NCBI GenBank assembly: GCA_012837935.1
Contig: DUQG01000008.1
Location: forward strand, 89,395-153,394
DNA: 64,000 nt
Direction: 5' to 3'
From: Bacteroidales bacterium
GTDB lineage: Bacteria; Bacteroidota; Bacteroidia; Bacteroidales; Paludibacteraceae
Shown: piece after piece, positions 18,276 to 28,951 of the stretch
Layout of the letters: each line of letters begins with the position of its first letter
Position numbering within the stretch: position 1 is the stretch's first letter
The notes under the pieces: model-generated
The model's database searches: none
What the model was told of the DNA's origin: nothing
What the model saw: only the letters and a program-made list of their open reading frames with translations
Program-made: the position numbers and the translations under genes

Positions 18276-18779
18276 ATGAAACGTTTGAAATTGGATTTTT
18301 ACAGTCAGGATGCGGTTACTCTGGCTCAGCAGCTTTTGGGAAAAACGCTGGTTAGGGTGTTTGACGATGGTTCTGTACGTCAGTACAAAATTACTGCAAC
18401 GGAAGCTTATTGTGGCGCTGAAGACAAGGCTTGTCATGCCAGTAAAGGACGTACACCACGCACGGAAGTGATGTTTCACTCGGGCGGAAAACTTTATGTC
18501 TATCTTATTTACGGTATCTATTGGTTGCTAAATGTGGTTTCCGGAATGGAAGATAATCCTGAAGCAGTTTTAATCTGCGGATTGAATGAGATTAGAGGTT
18601 CGGGTAGGGTAGGACGTGAGCTAAAAATTGATAAATCTTTTTACGGTGAAGACTTACAAACATCTAAGCGAATATGGATAGAAGATGGTGAAGAACTTTC
18701 CGATATCATGGCAAAACCTCGTGTAGGTGTGGATTATGCCGAAGAGTGGAAAGATAAATTGTGGCGATTTGAGATTTAA
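18276..18779 (+). CDS. DNA-3-methyladenine glycosylase (AAG/MPG family)
   Basis: The 167-residue product is a compact alkyladenine glycosylase. ATEAYCGAEDKACHAS carries the catalytic Glu (about residue 43) and the conserved DxACHA region; KLYVYLIYGIYWLLNVV and AVLICGL are family strands; RGSGRVGRELKID corresponds to the usual GPGKL/CxALGI block. It excises alkylated purines in base excision repair. It is shorter than many homologues (about 190-200) but all core motifs are present. It follows the DMP19-family gene in the same direction, 72 bp downstream. Confidence 0.85.
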   Translation: MKRLKLDFYSQDAVTLAQQLLGKTLVRVFDDGSVRQYKITATEAYCGAEDKACHASKGRTPRTEVMFHSGGKLYVYLIYGIYWLLNVVSGMEDNPEAVLICGLNEIRGSGRVGRELKIDKSFYGEDLQTSKRIWIEDGEELSDIMAKPRVGVDYAEEWKDKLWRFEI

Positions 18780-18882
18780 AATACAGATTATTTCTTTGCG
18801 TGCCATTTTGTCCGTGCTTATTCGGGAAGCAGAAAAACTTATGACATCTTTACCGATTTTCAAACAAACAGCTTTTAGGTAC

Positions 18883-18930
18883 TATTTTTGAGTAAATACT
18901 TTCACAAATATATTCAAATCACTATTTTTG
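18883..18930 (+). promoter_or_regulatory. Tandem candidate promoters and inverted repeat before clpC
   Basis: ACTATTTTTG occurs twice, at 18881-18890 and 18921-18930; each contains TATTTTTG, fitting TAnnTTTG. TTTCACAAATA (18900-18910) and TATTTTTGTGAAA (18923-18935) form an inverted repeat around the second copy that could be an operator. The second copy lies 23 bp before the ATG at 18954, which rules out the upstream TTG at 18888 as the main start. Confidence 0.5.
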
Positions 18931-18953
18931 TGAAAAATCAAATAGAATACAAT

Positions 18954-21470
18954 ATGGCAATAAAATATTCAGAACAACTTAATAACATCTTTTCATACAG
19001 CGTACAAGAGGCTGAGCGTTTGGGAAATGCGTACGTAGGTCCGGAGCATCTTTTGTTGGGACTTATTCGCTTAGGTAATAGTCGTGCGTTTGCTCTTATG
19101 ATGCAGATGGATGTGGATGTGGAAGGTGTAAAACGAAAAATTGAAGCTATGGTGCGAACAGACCAAGAACCGACCGGAGCAGAAATTCCTTTGTTGAAAA
19201 GCACCGAAAAAATAAAGAAAATCATGGAGTTGGAAGCGCGTTCTAGCTCTTCGGAAGAAGCAGAAACAGAACATTTGCTTTTGGCGATTTTAAAAGATAA
19301 AAATAACTTAGCAGTGGATGTTTTGAATGAAGAAGGTTTGACTTACGAAAAAATTCAGGAAAAAGTGAACCCAATGGTGGATGAACCGCAATCAGCTATT
19401 CCTGCTGAGGATGATGATGAGAACGAAGAACCGTTTTCCGCTCGTTCGAAGTCTCGTACGAAATCTTCTTCCGGAAACAAATCAAGCGAAACGCCTGCTT
19501 TGGATACTTTCGGAACCGATATAACCAAAGCAGCCGCTAACAATCGTCTTGATCCTGTTGTAGGACGAACAAAAGAGATTGAGCGTATTGCTCAGATTTT
19601 GAGTCGTAGAAAGAAAAACAATCCGGTGCTGATTGGTGATCCGGGAGTAGGAAAGTCGGCGATTGTGGAAGGTTTGGCATTGCGAATTGTGCAGCGAAAA
19701 GTTTCACGTGTTTTGTTTGATAAGCGTGTGGTAGCTTTGGATATGGCGTCTATTGTGGCGGGAACAAAATACCGCGGACAATTTGAAGAGCGGATTAAAG
19801 CCATTCTAAACGAACTACAGAAAAATCCGAATATCATCCTATTTATCGATGAAATTCATACGATTGTGGGAGCGGGTGGTGCACCGGGTTCACTGGATGC
19901 AGCAAATATGTTGAAACCGGCATTGGCACGAGGAGAAATACAATGTGTGGGCGCTACTACGATGGATGAGTATCGTCAAAGTATTGAAAAAGACGGAGCG
20001 TTAGAGCGTCGCTTCCAAAAAGTAATTGTTGACCCAACAACGCCGGAAGAAACGCTGGAAATTTTGAGAAATATTCAAGATCGTTACGAATATCACCACA
20101 ATGTGCGCTACACACCGGAAGCCATTAAAGCCTGTGTGCGCTTAACCGATAGGTATATTACCGACCACAGTTTCCCGGACAAGGCAATTGATGCGTTGGA
20201 TGAGGCGGGCTCGCGAGTGCATATTGCTACAGTAGCAGTGCCGGAATATATTGAGGCATTGGAAAAAAAGCTGGAAGAGCTGAAAGAAGAAAAAAATCGT
20301 GTGATTGCGGAGCAAAAATACGAAGAGGCTGTGCCAATTCGCGATAAAGAAAAAGAGACACAATATAAATTAGAAGACGCTATCAAGCGTTGGGAAAAAG
20401 AATCTCAAGAAAATCCGGAAATCGTGGATGAAGAAAAAGTGGCGGAAGTAGTGGCGATGATGTCCGGTGTTCCGGTACAGCGAATTGCTCAGGCGGAAGG
20501 ACTGAAACTTCGTCAGATGGGTGAGGTACTTAGTTCAAAAGTAATTGGGCAAGACGATGCGGTAGCTACAATAACGAAAGCAATTCAGCGAAATCGTATC
20601 GGACTGAAAGACCCGAACAAACCGATTGGAACTTTTCTTTTCCTTGGACCTACGGGTGTGGGAAAAACCCACTTGGCAAAGGTGTTAGCGGATTTTATGT
20701 TTGACAGCCAAGATGCACTTATTCGTGTAGATATGAGTGAGTATATGGAAAAATTTACCGTTTCACGCCTTGTAGGAGCTCCTCCCGGATATGTAGGATA
20801 TGAAGAGGGCGGACAACTCACAGAAAAAGTACGTCGCAAACCTTACTCAATTGTTCTGCTGGATGAGATTGAAAAAGCGCACCCTGATGTGTTTAATATT
20901 TTACTTCAGGTAATGGACGAAGGACGCTTGACTGATAGTCTCGGACGTAGAGTTGATTTTAAAAATACCATTATCATTATGACTTCCAATGTGGGAACTC
21001 GTCAGTTGAAAGACTTCGGACGTGGTGTAGGATTTAATATGGATGATGATTCGACTATGGACTCTGAATACTCACGTGGCGTGATTAAAAAAGCATTGAA
21101 TAAAACTTTTGCACCGGAGTTTTTGAACCGTGTTGATGATATTGTGATGTTTGATCAACTTGGTAAGGATAGCTTGAAACTAATTATAGACCTTGAATTG
21201 GCAGGGCTATTTAAGCGTGTTACTGATTTAGGATTTAAACTTGAACTTTCTGACGCAGCCAAAGACTTTATAGCTGAAAAAGGTTACGATGTGCAGTTTG
21301 GTGCTCGTCCATTAAAACGTGCTATTCAGCGCTATTTGGAAGATGAGTTGGCAGATGTGGTTCTTTCTGGTGAAGTGGCTGAAGGGGACACAATACTGAT
21401 GGAATTAAATAAAGAAAAAGATGGCGTAAAAGCAAAAATTGTTAAAGCTGAACCTGTGCAAAGTGAATAG
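18954..21470 (+). CDS. clpC: ATP-dependent Clp protease ATPase subunit, ClpC type
   Basis: The 838-residue AAA+ unfoldase starts at ATG 18954 ([10 protein letters not shown]). The Clp-N repeats span about 1-145. AAA-1 has Walker [14 protein letters not shown] and Walker [10 protein letters not shown]; a UVR-like coiled-coil segment ([20 protein letters not shown]) marks the ClpC rather than ClpB type; AAA-2 has [12 protein letters not shown] and LLDEIEKAH. It feeds proteins to ClpP for degradation in protein quality control. In AAA-2 the ClpP-binding loop is not obvious by eye. It is a single gene with its own promoters and terminator. Confidence 0.95.
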   Translation: MAIKYSEQLNNIFSYSVQEAERLGNAYVGPEHLLLGLIRLGNSRAFALMMQMDVDVEGVKRKIEAMVRTDQEPTGAEIPLLKSTEKIKKIMELEARSSSSEEAETEHLLLAILKDKNNLAVDVLNEEGLTYEKIQEKVNPMVDEPQSAIPAEDDDENEEPFSARSKSRTKSSSGNKSSETPALDTFGTDITKAAANNRLDPVVGRTKEIERIAQILSRRKKNNPVLIGDPGVGKSAIVEGLALRIVQRKVSRVLFDKRVVALDMASIVAGTKYRGQFEERIKAILNELQKNPNIILFIDEIHTIVGAGGAPGSLDAANMLKPALARGEIQCVGATTMDEYRQSIEKDGALERRFQKVIVDPTTPEETLEILRNIQDRYEYHHNVRYTPEAIKACVRLTDRYITDHSFPDKAIDALDEAGSRVHIATVAVPEYIEALEKKLEELKEEKNRVIAEQKYEEAVPIRDKEKETQYKLEDAIKRWEKESQENPEIVDEEKVAEVVAMMSGVPVQRIAQAEGLKLRQMGEVLSSKVIGQDDAVATITKAIQRNRIGLKDPNKPIGTFLFLGPTGVGKTHLAKVLADFMFDSQDALIRVDMSEYMEKFTVSRLVGAPPGYVGYEEGGQLTEKVRRKPYSIVLLDEIEKAHPDVFNILLQVMDEGRLTDSLGRRVDFKNTIIIMTSNVGTRQLKDFGRGVGFNMDDDSTMDSEYSRGVIKKALNKTFAPEFLNRVDDIVMFDQLGKDSLKLIIDLELAGLFKRVTDLGFKLELSDAAKDFIAEKGYDVQFGARPLKRAIQRYLEDELADVVLSGEVAEGDTILMELNKEKDGVKAKIVKAEPVQSE

Positions 21471-21489
21471 ATTCACAAATAATACTATA

Positions 21490-21521
21490 AAAAAGGACGA
21501 TTTTAATATCGTCCTTTTTTG
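21490..21521 (+). terminator. Terminator of clpC
   Basis: AAAAGGACGAT pairs with ATCGTCCTTTT around TTTAAT, and a T-run follows. Confidence 0.9.
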
Positions 21522-21559
21522 TTGTTGCTGTAGAGACGAGGCATGTCTTGTCTCTACTA

Positions 21560-22429
21560 CTATTTCAGTACATCAAAGCCTTTTCCATATACACCAACCA
21601 CGTTAGCTTGGGTGACGAAAGCATTTTGATCTATGCTTTTCACCAATCGGAAAATAGAAGTAGATTCGGTTTTACGAGCCATCACGATAATGATTTTTTG
21701 CGGTTTTTTAGAAAACCATCCCATGCCTTCTATAATGGTGCATCCACGTTTGATTTCTGAGTTAATATGATTGGCAACTTCCTCGTATTTATTAGTGAAA
21801 ATAAAAAACTGAACCGATTGTCTCATCCCACTAATTGCCACATCCACAGCATAATACATTACTGCCATCACAATCAAACCGATGGCGATTTTTTCCATGC
21901 TTTGGAAAAGGAAAAAGGACGAACTGACAATCAAAATATCCACCAACAGCAGTACGCGTCCCATGCTTACGTGACGGTATTTTGTAACAACTGCACCAAT
22001 AATATCCGTGCCTCCGGTGCTGCCGTTTACGGAATAAACCAAACCTAGTCCCGCTCCACAAAAAATAGCACCAATAATGGAAGAAAGTAGCGGATCTGCA
22101 TGGATAATTGGTTCAGTGATGTAAGTTTCACCGTAGCGAAGAAGTATTGTCAGTGCAGCCACACTTAGTACGGTTTTTACAACAAAGTTTTTTCCCACAA
22201 TTCTCCATGCAATAATGAGCAGTATGGCGTTGATAGTAATGTATGAAACCCACAGTGGAATGTCTGTAGCAGATTTTATCAAAACCGTGATACCTGCCAA
22301 TCCCCCTGTTACAATTTTATTAGGCAAGAGAAACCCGGTCAGACCGAGCGCATAACAAATAAGCCCAATAAAAATCATCACATAGTCTTTCCAGTAGAAA
22401 GATTTCAAATAGTCGTGTTTTTTTTCCAT
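21560..22429 (-). CDS. YitT family membrane protein (DUF161 + DUF2179)
   Basis: The 289-residue product has five to six hydrophobic segments in its first 200 residues (MIFIGLICYALGLTGFLL, ITINAILLIIAWRIVG, IIGAIFCGAGLGLVYSVNGSTGG, and others), then a soluble C-terminal DUF2179 domain (about 205-289; GCTIIEGMGWFSKKPQKIIIV, FRLVKSIDQNAFV). YitT proteins are conserved inner-membrane proteins without an established transport substrate. The gene converges with clpC and is followed upstream by leuS on the same strand, 32 bp away, so the two may share a transcript. Confidence 0.88.
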   Translation of the reverse strand: MEKKHDYLKSFYWKDYVMIFIGLICYALGLTGFLLPNKIVTGGLAGITVLIKSATDIPLWVSYITINAILLIIAWRIVGKNFVVKTVLSVAALTILLRYGETYITEPIIHADPLLSSIIGAIFCGAGLGLVYSVNGSTGGTDIIGAVVTKYRHVSMGRVLLLVDILIVSSSFFLFQSMEKIAIGLIVMAVMYYAVDVAISGMRQSVQFFIFTNKYEEVANHINSEIKRGCTIIEGMGWFSKKPQKIIIVMARKTESTSIFRLVKSIDQNAFVTQANVVGVYGKGFDVLK

Positions 22430-22461
22430 GATGCTGCTATAGGTTTTTTTAGAAATTTTGC

Positions 22462-25218
22462 TTAAATAACGATATTCACAATCTTACCCGGCACAACAAT
22501 CACTTTTTTAGGTGTCTTGCCTTCTAAGTATTTAGTTGATTGTTCGTTAGCCAATGTTGTTTTTTCAATTTCCTCTTTGTTCATATCAGCCGGAAGTTCT
22601 AAAGTGAAGCGAACTTTTCCGTTGAAAGAAATCGGATATTTAATTGAGTTTTCTATCAGATATTCTTCGTTGTGCCCGGGCCATTCAGCATCACAAACTG
22701 ATGTTTCATTACCCAGCAAATGATACATTTCTTCGGCGATATGTGGTGCAAAAGGTGCCAAAATAATGGAAAGCGGTTCCAAAATGGCTTTTTTGTTACA
22801 CTTCATAGCTGAAAGTTCATTCAGACAAATCATAAATGCAGAAATGGACGTATTGTACGAGAAATGCTCAATATCGTACGAAACTTTTTTTATTGTTTTA
22901 TGAAGTGTTTTCAGTTCTTCAGCGGTTGGCTCTTCTGTGCTAATATTTAATGTATCACCATCAAACAGCAATCCCCAAAGTCTTCTGAGGAAACGATGCA
23001 CACCGTCAATTCCGTTGGTGTCCCAAGGTTTGGATTGCTCTAACGGTCCAAGAAACATTTCATAGAATCTTAATGTGTCAGCTCCGTAGTTTTCTACGAT
23101 GTCGTCGGGATTTACTACGTTAAACATTGATTTGGACATTTTTTCCACAGCCCAACCGCATACATATTTTCCATCTTCAAGGATAAATTCGGCATCTTTA
23201 TATTCAGGATTCCAGTTGCGGAACTTTTCAATATCAAGAATGTCGTTGTGAACAATATTTACATCCACGTGAATGGGTGTAACCTCGTATTGCTCTTTCA
23301 GATTCAATGAAACAAAAGTATTTGTACCTTGAATTCGATACACGAAATTACTTCTACCTTGTATCATTCCTTGATTAATCAGCTTTTTGAAAGGCTCATC
23401 TTTTACCACGTAACCCAAGTCATAAAGGAACTTATTCCAGAAACGACTGTAAATCAAGTGTCCTGTAGCGTGTTCCGTACCGCCGATATACAAATCCACA
23501 TCTTGCCAATATTCGTTTGCTTCTTTGCTAACTAATGCTTGGTCGTTTTTCGGATCCATATATCTTAAATAATAGGCAGATGAACCTGCAAATCCGGGCA
23601 TAGTATTTAGTTCCAGCTTGTAACCATCTTCTGTAACCCAGTTTTTTGCACGTCCCAGTGGTGGCTCACCTGTTTCAGTAGGTAGGTATTTATCTACTTC
23701 GGGAAGTTCGAGCGGAAGTTTGCTCTCATCCAGCATATAAGGCATGTCATCCTTATAATATACAGGGAATGGTTCACCCCAATAACGCTGACGACTAAAA
23801 ATAGCATCACGTAAGCGATAATTCACTTTCACTTTTCCAATTCCTTTTTCTTCTACATGTTTTTTAGCCTTTTCAATAGCTTCAGGTACGGTTAGTCCAT
23901 TTAAGAAACCGGAATTTATCATTATTCCTTCTTTAGCATCAAAGCTCTCTTCGCTTACATCGGCACCTTCAATCAGCGGAATAATCGGTAAGTCAAAATG
24001 TTTTGCAAAAGCATAGTCGCGGCTATCGTGTGCAGGAACTGCCATAATCGCACCTGTTCCGTAGCCTGCCAGCACATAATCACTAATCCAGATTGGAATT
24101 TCCGTTCCGGAAACAGGGTTTACGGCATACGAACCCGAGAAAACACCTGTAACTTTTTTATCCATCAGTCGCTCACGTTCAGTGCGTTTTTTAGTGGCAT
24201 CAATATACTCTTTTACTGCCTCAGCTTGTTCCGCTGTGGTACAAATATCTACTAATTCACTTTCAGGTGCAAGCACCATAAAGGTAACACCATAAATAGT
24301 GTCTGTACGAGTAGTAAATACATCAAATGCATAATCCTTATCTTTCAGTTTGAAAGTCATTTCTGCACCCTCACTTCTTCCAATCCAGTTTCTTTGTGTC
24401 TCTTTCAGCGAGTCAGTCCAGTCGATGCTGTCAAGTCCGTCAAGTAGTCGCTGAGCATAAGCAGAAACACGCAAGCTCCACTGACGCATCACTTTTTGCT
24501 CTACCGGATGACCGCCACGAATGGAAACGCCTTCGCTCACTTCGTCATTGGCAAGTACGGTACCTAGTGCAGGGCACCAGTTTACTTTCAAATCAGCCAA
24601 ATAAGCAATCCGATAATTTAGCAAAATTTCTTGTTGCTCTTTTTCTGATTTTGCTTTCCACTCATTAGCTGTAAATGTTAATTCCTCTGAACAAGCAGCA
24701 TTTACACCATCCGTACCTTTACTTTCGAAATGTTTTACCAAGTTAGTAATCGGCTCAGCTTTATTTGTAACATTGTTGTAATAGTGGTCAAACATTTTAA
24801 TAAAAGCCCACTGTGTCCATTTATAATAATTAGGCTCACAGGTGCGCACTTCCCTGTCCCAATCGTAAGAAAACCCGATTTTATCCAGCTGCTCACGGTA
24901 GCGGGCGATATTTTGCTCTGTGGTAATGGCAGGGTGCTGTCCGGTTTGGATGGCATATTGCTCGGCAGGAAGTCCGTAAGCATCGTATCCCATCGGGTGA
25001 AGCACGTTAAAACCTTTCTGGCGTTTGTATCTGCTGTAAATGTCGGATGCAATATATCCCAGCGGGTGTCCTACGTGCAATCCGGCGCCGGAAGGGTAGG
25101 GGAACATATCCAACACATAAAATTTGGGCTTTGAATGGTCAATATCAACTTTATAGGTCTTACTGTCAATCCAATGCTTTTGCCACTTTTGTTCTATCTC
25201 TTTGAAATTGTATTCCAT
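22462..25218 (-). CDS. leuS: Leucyl-tRNA synthetase
   Basis: The 918-residue class Ia synthetase has the HIGH-type motif [12 protein letters not shown] (about residue 45), a CP1 editing domain (about 240-430, [19 protein letters not shown] and [12 protein letters not shown]), the KMSKS motif in [12 protein letters not shown], and an anticodon-binding domain at the C-terminal end. It charges tRNA-Leu and edits misacylated products. Length is close to that of other Bacteroidetes LeuRS. The -7 element TACCTTTG (minus strand, 25254-25261) lies 35 bp before the start. Confidence 0.97.
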   Translation of the reverse strand: MEYNFKEIEQKWQKHWIDSKTYKVDIDHSKPKFYVLDMFPYPSGAGLHVGHPLGYIASDIYSRYKRQKGFNVLHPMGYDAYGLPAEQYAIQTGQHPAITTEQNIARYREQLDKIGFSYDWDREVRTCEPNYYKWTQWAFIKMFDHYYNNVTNKAEPITNLVKHFESKGTDGVNAACSEELTFTANEWKAKSEKEQQEILLNYRIAYLADLKVNWCPALGTVLANDEVSEGVSIRGGHPVEQKVMRQWSLRVSAYAQRLLDGLDSIDWTDSLKETQRNWIGRSEGAEMTFKLKDKDYAFDVFTTRTDTIYGVTFMVLAPESELVDICTTAEQAEAVKEYIDATKKRTERERLMDKKVTGVFSGSYAVNPVSGTEIPIWISDYVLAGYGTGAIMAVPAHDSRDYAFAKHFDLPIIPLIEGADVSEESFDAKEGIMINSGFLNGLTVPEAIEKAKKHVEEKGIGKVKVNYRLRDAIFSRQRYWGEPFPVYYKDDMPYMLDESKLPLELPEVDKYLPTETGEPPLGRAKNWVTEDGYKLELNTMPGFAGSSAYYLRYMDPKNDQALVSKEANEYWQDVDLYIGGTEHATGHLIYSRFWNKFLYDLGYVVKDEPFKKLINQGMIQGRSNFVYRIQGTNTFVSLNLKEQYEVTPIHVDVNIVHNDILDIEKFRNWNPEYKDAEFILEDGKYVCGWAVEKMSKSMFNVVNPDDIVENYGADTLRFYEMFLGPLEQSKPWDTNGIDGVHRFLRRLWGLLFDGDTLNISTEEPTAEELKTLHKTIKKVSYDIEHFSYNTSISAFMICLNELSAMKCNKKAILEPLSIILAPFAPHIAEEMYHLLGNETSVCDAEWPGHNEEYLIENSIKYPISFNGKVRFTLELPADMNKEEIEKTTLANEQSTKYLEGKTPKKVIVVPGKIVNIVI

Positions 25219-25253
25219 AATCTCTGATAATTTTTTGAGGAAAATAACGGCTG

Positions 25254-25261
25254 CAAAGGTA
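25254..25261 (-). promoter_or_regulatory. Candidate -7 promoter element of leuS
   Basis: On the minus strand this reads TACCTTTG followed by CAG, matching TAnnTTTG, 35 bp before the leuS start. Confidence 0.55.
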
Positions 25262-25399
25262 CAAAATAAGCGTGAAATGAAAAAAGTATCTTTCGTCTGT
25301 TTTGAGTGAACTTTGGATATAAATCTCGAAATATTTTGTTTTACTACTTAGTTTCTTAAAATTTTTTTGTTAATAATGTGAATAAATTGAAGTTTTTTA

Positions 25400-25512
25400 T
25401 ATATTTGCAAATTAAATGGATAAAAATAACGATTGACAGATAAAATTTTATAGTAAAAAAAGCAAATATTTTATATTTTGTTGTTTTTATTAACTAAAAT
25501 ATATTATTTTTG
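25400..25512 (+). promoter_or_regulatory. Promoter region of the exbB-tonB operon in a 439-bp gap
   Basis: The very AT-rich gap between the divergent leuS and exbB genes contains no coding potential that I can support. It contains two -7 matches on the plus strand, TATATTTG at 25400-25407 and TATTTTTG at 25505-25512 (the second has GTTG 21 bp upstream). The leader from the second to the exbB start would be about 140 nt. No riboswitch was recognised. Confidence 0.45.
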
Positions 25513-25657
25513 TAGGGTCATCATCTGATTTTGCGATAATAATGACAGGCTGCTGACGTTATGATATTTATTAACCAAAAAAATAATTCAAACAATTAAA
25601 AAACAAAAATTATTAACACCGTGAAATTCACAAAGTTTCACACAAAACTTTACTATT

Positions 25658-26479
25658 ATGGCAAAAGAAAAAGTTTCTACCAAGAACAAAAAGCAATCTA
25701 AAGGATTATCCGCTGCATTGGTAATTATCGTATGTTATGGAGTGGCGTTGCTTATTTTTTATAAAATTTTCGGTAACCCTGAAAACTTTATCGACAACAA
25801 TCCGGATAACCATCCAAAGCAAGGCAACATGCTTGGAACTATCTACAAAGGGGGATTTATTATTCCTATTTTGATGTCTTTCGTGTTAACAGTTATTACA
25901 TTGTCAGTTGAGCGTTTTATCGCTTTGAACAGAGCTCGTGGAAAAGCTAACTTAGACAAATTTGTTGCTAGTGTAAAAGACAAATTGGAAGTTGAAGACT
26001 TAGCCGGTGCAAAAGAACTTTGTGCAAAACAAAAAGGTTCTGTAGCTGCTGTAGTAAATGCAGGTTTGACTACTTATCAACAAATGGCTGAAGACAAAAC
26101 AGGTCTTTTGAAAGAGCAAAAATTGGCTGCAATCAGCACAACTATCGAACAAGCTACTGCTCTTGAAATGCCGACCATGAACCAAAACATGCCTGTAATT
26201 GCAACATTTACCAACTTATCAGTGTTAACCGGTCTTTTCGGAACTGTATTAGGTATGATTCGTGCGTTCTCGGCACTTGGTGGCGGTGGCGGTGGTGTTG
26301 ACTCTGCTGCACTTTCAGTAGGTATTTCTGAGGCACTTGTAAATACCGGTACCGGTATCTTGGGTGGTGCTTTCGCAGTAATCGGATACAACTACTTCTC
26401 TGCTAAAATCGATAATATTTCTTACGCGATTGACGAAATCGGATTTGCCATCACAGGTGTTTTCCAATCTAAACATTAA
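25658..26479 (+). CDS. exbB: MotA/TolQ/ExbB proton channel family protein
   Basis: The 273-residue inner-membrane protein has a hydrophobic segment at about 17-37, a second at about 63-85 (FIIPILMSFVLTVITLSVERFIAL) and two more in the C-terminal half (NLSVLTGLFGTVLGMIRAFSALGGGG and the region around ALVNTGTGILGGAFAVIGY). The TGLFGTVLGMI...GI(S)EALVNTGTGI signature is that of the ExbB/TolQ family. With ExbD it forms the proton-driven motor that energises TonB. The next genes, two exbD and tonB, confirm the role. An Asn/Pro-rich periplasmic loop (40-60) is seen between the first helices. Confidence 0.93.
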   Translation: MAKEKVSTKNKKQSKGLSAALVIIVCYGVALLIFYKIFGNPENFIDNNPDNHPKQGNMLGTIYKGGFIIPILMSFVLTVITLSVERFIALNRARGKANLDKFVASVKDKLEVEDLAGAKELCAKQKGSVAAVVNAGLTTYQQMAEDKTGLLKEQKLAAISTTIEQATALEMPTMNQNMPVIATFTNLSVLTGLFGTVLGMIRAFSALGGGGGGVDSAALSVGISEALVNTGTGILGGAFAVIGYNYFSAKIDNISYAIDEIGFAITGVFQSKH

Positions 26480-26583
26480 TTAGAAGAATCTATTTCGTGA
26501 GAAATAAAATGCAATTTAATAAATAATGAAAGTTAAATTGCTGTTTTATAACTGATTCATTAATTAATTAAAAGATAAGAAAC

Positions 26584-27204
26584 ATGGCAAAAATACAAGT
26601 AAAAAAGAAAGATACGTGGATTGACATGACACCGATGAGTGACGTGATGGTACTGTTGCTTACGTTTTTCATGTTAACTTCTACTTTCTTGAAGCCGGAA
26701 CCTCTAACGGTGTCAACACCTATGTCAGTATCAGAAATTAAAATTCCTGAAAAAAACATACTGTCTGTGTTGATATCGCCGGAAGGAAAAGTTTTCCTTG
26801 ATTTGGATGGACCGGCGGATAGAATTGCTGCACTTGAAAGAATGGCGTCAAACTATAAATTAGAGTTGACGGATAAAGAAAAATACGAGTTTAGTATTGC
26901 CACATCTTTCGGAGTGAAGATGCAGTATTTTAAACAGTTTATGGCTTTTTCTGAAGATAAACAGAAAGCAGAGTTACCTAAATTAGGTGTTCCAACGGAT
27001 TCTACCGATAATCAGTTCAAAGGTTGGGTGCTAGCTGCACGCGAGGCTAAAGGCGATAAAATGGTTATTGCCATTAAAGCAGATGCCAAAACCCCATATC
27101 CCGCTATTAAAGAGGTGATGAGTTCGCTTCAAGACCTGAAGTTGAATCGATATAATCTGATTACCTCCTTACGTGAAGTTGAACTAACTCCGTCAGGAAA
27201 ATAA
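26584..27204 (+). CDS. exbD: ExbD/TolR family biopolymer transport protein (first copy)
   Basis: The 206-residue product has a short cytoplasmic N-terminus, one transmembrane helix with the conserved proton-path Asp (IDMTPMSDVMVLLLTFFML, about 13-31) and a periplasmic domain. The periplasmic part is longer than in E. coli ExbD (141 residues in total), with an insertion between about 75 and 145. It partners ExbB in the TonB motor. It is 104 bp downstream of exbB and the first of two non-identical exbD genes. Confidence 0.92.
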   Translation: MAKIQVKKKDTWIDMTPMSDVMVLLLTFFMLTSTFLKPEPLTVSTPMSVSEIKIPEKNILSVLISPEGKVFLDLDGPADRIAALERMASNYKLELTDKEKYEFSIATSFGVKMQYFKQFMAFSEDKQKAELPKLGVPTDSTDNQFKGWVLAAREAKGDKMVIAIKADAKTPYPAIKEVMSSLQDLKLNRYNLITSLREVELTPSGK

Positions 27205-27282
27205 GTAAAGAAGTTTTAGCCTCTTACATTTTATAATGTAATTTCGGTTAAAAAATAATTAACGATTAAAATAGATAAAGAT

Positions 27283-27909
27283 ATGATGCAAATGGATAGC
27301 GGTGGCGGAGGCAAAAAGAAAAAAGTAGGCGAACGTAAAAAAGCGGACACCCGAGTGGATTTTACTCCGATGGTGGACATGATGATGTTGCTTATTACTT
27401 TCTTTATGCTAGCCACAACACTTAGTAAACCACAGACTATGGAGATTGCATTACCTACAAAAGATAAAGGTGATGAAAGCCAAAGAACTTTGGCTAAAGC
27501 TTCAGAGGCTGTTACGCTGTACCTCGGTGCAGGCAATAAGGTTTACTATTTTATGGGCGAACCTGATTTGGAAAAGCCTAACTTCTTGATAGCAACAGAT
27601 TATTCTGCAGAAGGTTTGAGAAAAGTTATTCTTGAAAAAAACCGTGCTGCAGTACAAAAAGCGTTGGAACTCAAAGATAAGAAGATTAGGATGCTAATCA
27701 GCCAAGAAGATTATGATAAAGAGCTAAGTGAAATCAAAACACAAGATGGAACGCCGACGGTAATTATCAAGCCGCTCGACAATTCTACTTACGAGAATAT
27801 GGTTGCAGCTCTTGATGAAATGTTGATATGTAGCGTTGGAAAATACGCTATTGCCAACATAGATGAGAACGATAAGAAAATGCTGAAAAATTCAAATGTT
27901 GAATTTTAA
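27283..27909 (+). CDS. exbD: ExbD/TolR family biopolymer transport protein (second copy)
   Basis: The 208-residue product opens with a Gly/Lys-rich stretch (DSGGGGKKKKVGERKK), then the transmembrane helix with its conserved Asp (VDFTPMVDMMMLLITFFML, about 24-42), then a periplasmic domain of about 160 residues. Sequence differs clearly from the first copy, so the two probably form a heteromeric or alternative motor complex, as in other Bacteroidetes clusters of this type. The gene is 78 bp after the first exbD. Confidence 0.92.
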   Translation: MMQMDSGGGGKKKKVGERKKADTRVDFTPMVDMMMLLITFFMLATTLSKPQTMEIALPTKDKGDESQRTLAKASEAVTLYLGAGNKVYYFMGEPDLEKPNFLIATDYSAEGLRKVILEKNRAAVQKALELKDKKIRMLISQEDYDKELSEIKTQDGTPTVIIKPLDNSTYENMVAALDEMLICSVGKYAIANIDENDKKMLKNSNVEF

Positions 27910-27960
27910 GCAGCAGAGTAAATTGTTCTGAATTTATTTAACAGATTAAAAACGTAAAAA

Positions 27961-28800
27961 ATGGCAAAAGATATTAATTTAACATCCGAGAAGTGGATTG
28001 ACCTCATTTTTGAAGGGAGGAATAAAAACTACGGAGCTTATGTGCTGCGTAAGAACTCCCCTAAAAGACACACATTCGCTTTTCTTGCTGTTTTAATAGC
28101 TACTGCTGCGATTATCGCTGTCTCTCTTGCTGTTTCAGCAATCAACGATGCGCGTAAAGCAGCTAGAGAAGCTATGACACAGGTAACTACCCTGTCCGAC
28201 ATTGAATTGGACGCACCGGAAACTCCAGAAGAACAGCAAGTGAAGCAATTTGAGGCGCCACCTCCCGTAGAGTTGAAGAGTACCATTCAGTTTACCGTGC
28301 CGGAAATTAAAAAAGACGAGGAAGTTCCTGAAGAACAAACCATGAAGTCGCAAGACGAGTTGGTGAAGTCTGACGTGCAAATTTCTATTGCAGACATCAA
28401 GGGAAAAGACGATGAAACCGGTGTGGACATTGCTACTCTGCAACAACATAAAGTAATTGTGCAAGAGGAAGAGAAAAAAGAAGAGAAAGTCTTTGACATT
28501 GTTGAGCAACCACCATCCTTCCCCGGTGGCGAAAAAGCGATGTACGAATGGATAAGTAAAAACTTAGTTTATCCGATGATAGCTCAAGAAAACCAAATTC
28601 AAGGTCGTGTAACTATTCAGTTCGTTGTTGGAAGAAATGGTGAAATTGAAAACGTTGTAGTTGCCAGAAGCCTTGACCCAAGTTGTGATAAAGAAGCTGT
28701 TCGCGTAGTAAAATCTATGCCGAGATGGATTCCGGGTAAACAAGGTGGTAACACTGTAAAAGTTAAATATACTTTACCTGTACAATTTAAGTTACAATAG
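27961..28800 (+). CDS. tonB: Energy transducer TonB
   Basis: The 279-residue product begins with the Bacteroidetes TonB N-terminus (WIDLIFEGRNKNYGAYVLRKN), then a single transmembrane helix (about 40-60), an acidic Glu/Pro-containing linker (about 75-180) and the TonB C-terminal domain (about 187-279; PSFPGGEKAMYEWISKNL, IQGRVTIQFVVGRNGEI, VKVKYTLPVQF). It passes proton-motive energy from ExbBD to outer-membrane SusC-like and siderophore receptors. It closes the four-gene motor cluster. Confidence 0.95.
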   Translation: MAKDINLTSEKWIDLIFEGRNKNYGAYVLRKNSPKRHTFAFLAVLIATAAIIAVSLAVSAINDARKAAREAMTQVTTLSDIELDAPETPEEQQVKQFEAPPPVELKSTIQFTVPEIKKDEEVPEEQTMKSQDELVKSDVQISIADIKGKDDETGVDIATLQQHKVIVQEEEKKEEKVFDIVEQPPSFPGGEKAMYEWISKNLVYPMIAQENQIQGRVTIQFVVGRNGEIENVVVARSLDPSCDKEAVRVVKSMPRWIPGKQGGNTVKVKYTLPVQFKLQ

Positions 28801-28822
28801 TACTTAAATGAAATTCTTATAG

Positions 28823-28873
28823 AAACAAAATTTAATCAATCCCGTTTTTTCGGGATTTGATTAAATTTTGTTT
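28823..28873 (+). terminator. Long hairpin after tonB
   Basis: Twenty-one bases from AAACAAAATTTAATCAATCC onward pair with CGGGATTTGATTAAATTTTG and the following TTT, with one bulged base and a TTTTTT loop. It is the longest intergenic stem of the operon. It separates the tonB motor genes from the PstS-like gene and probably ends or attenuates transcription. Confidence 0.8.
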
Positions 28874-28951
28874 GTTAAAAATATATACGATGATTATTTG
28901 GGTGGATTTTATAGAAAAAATTTCTAACGATTATTATTAAAATATTTAATT

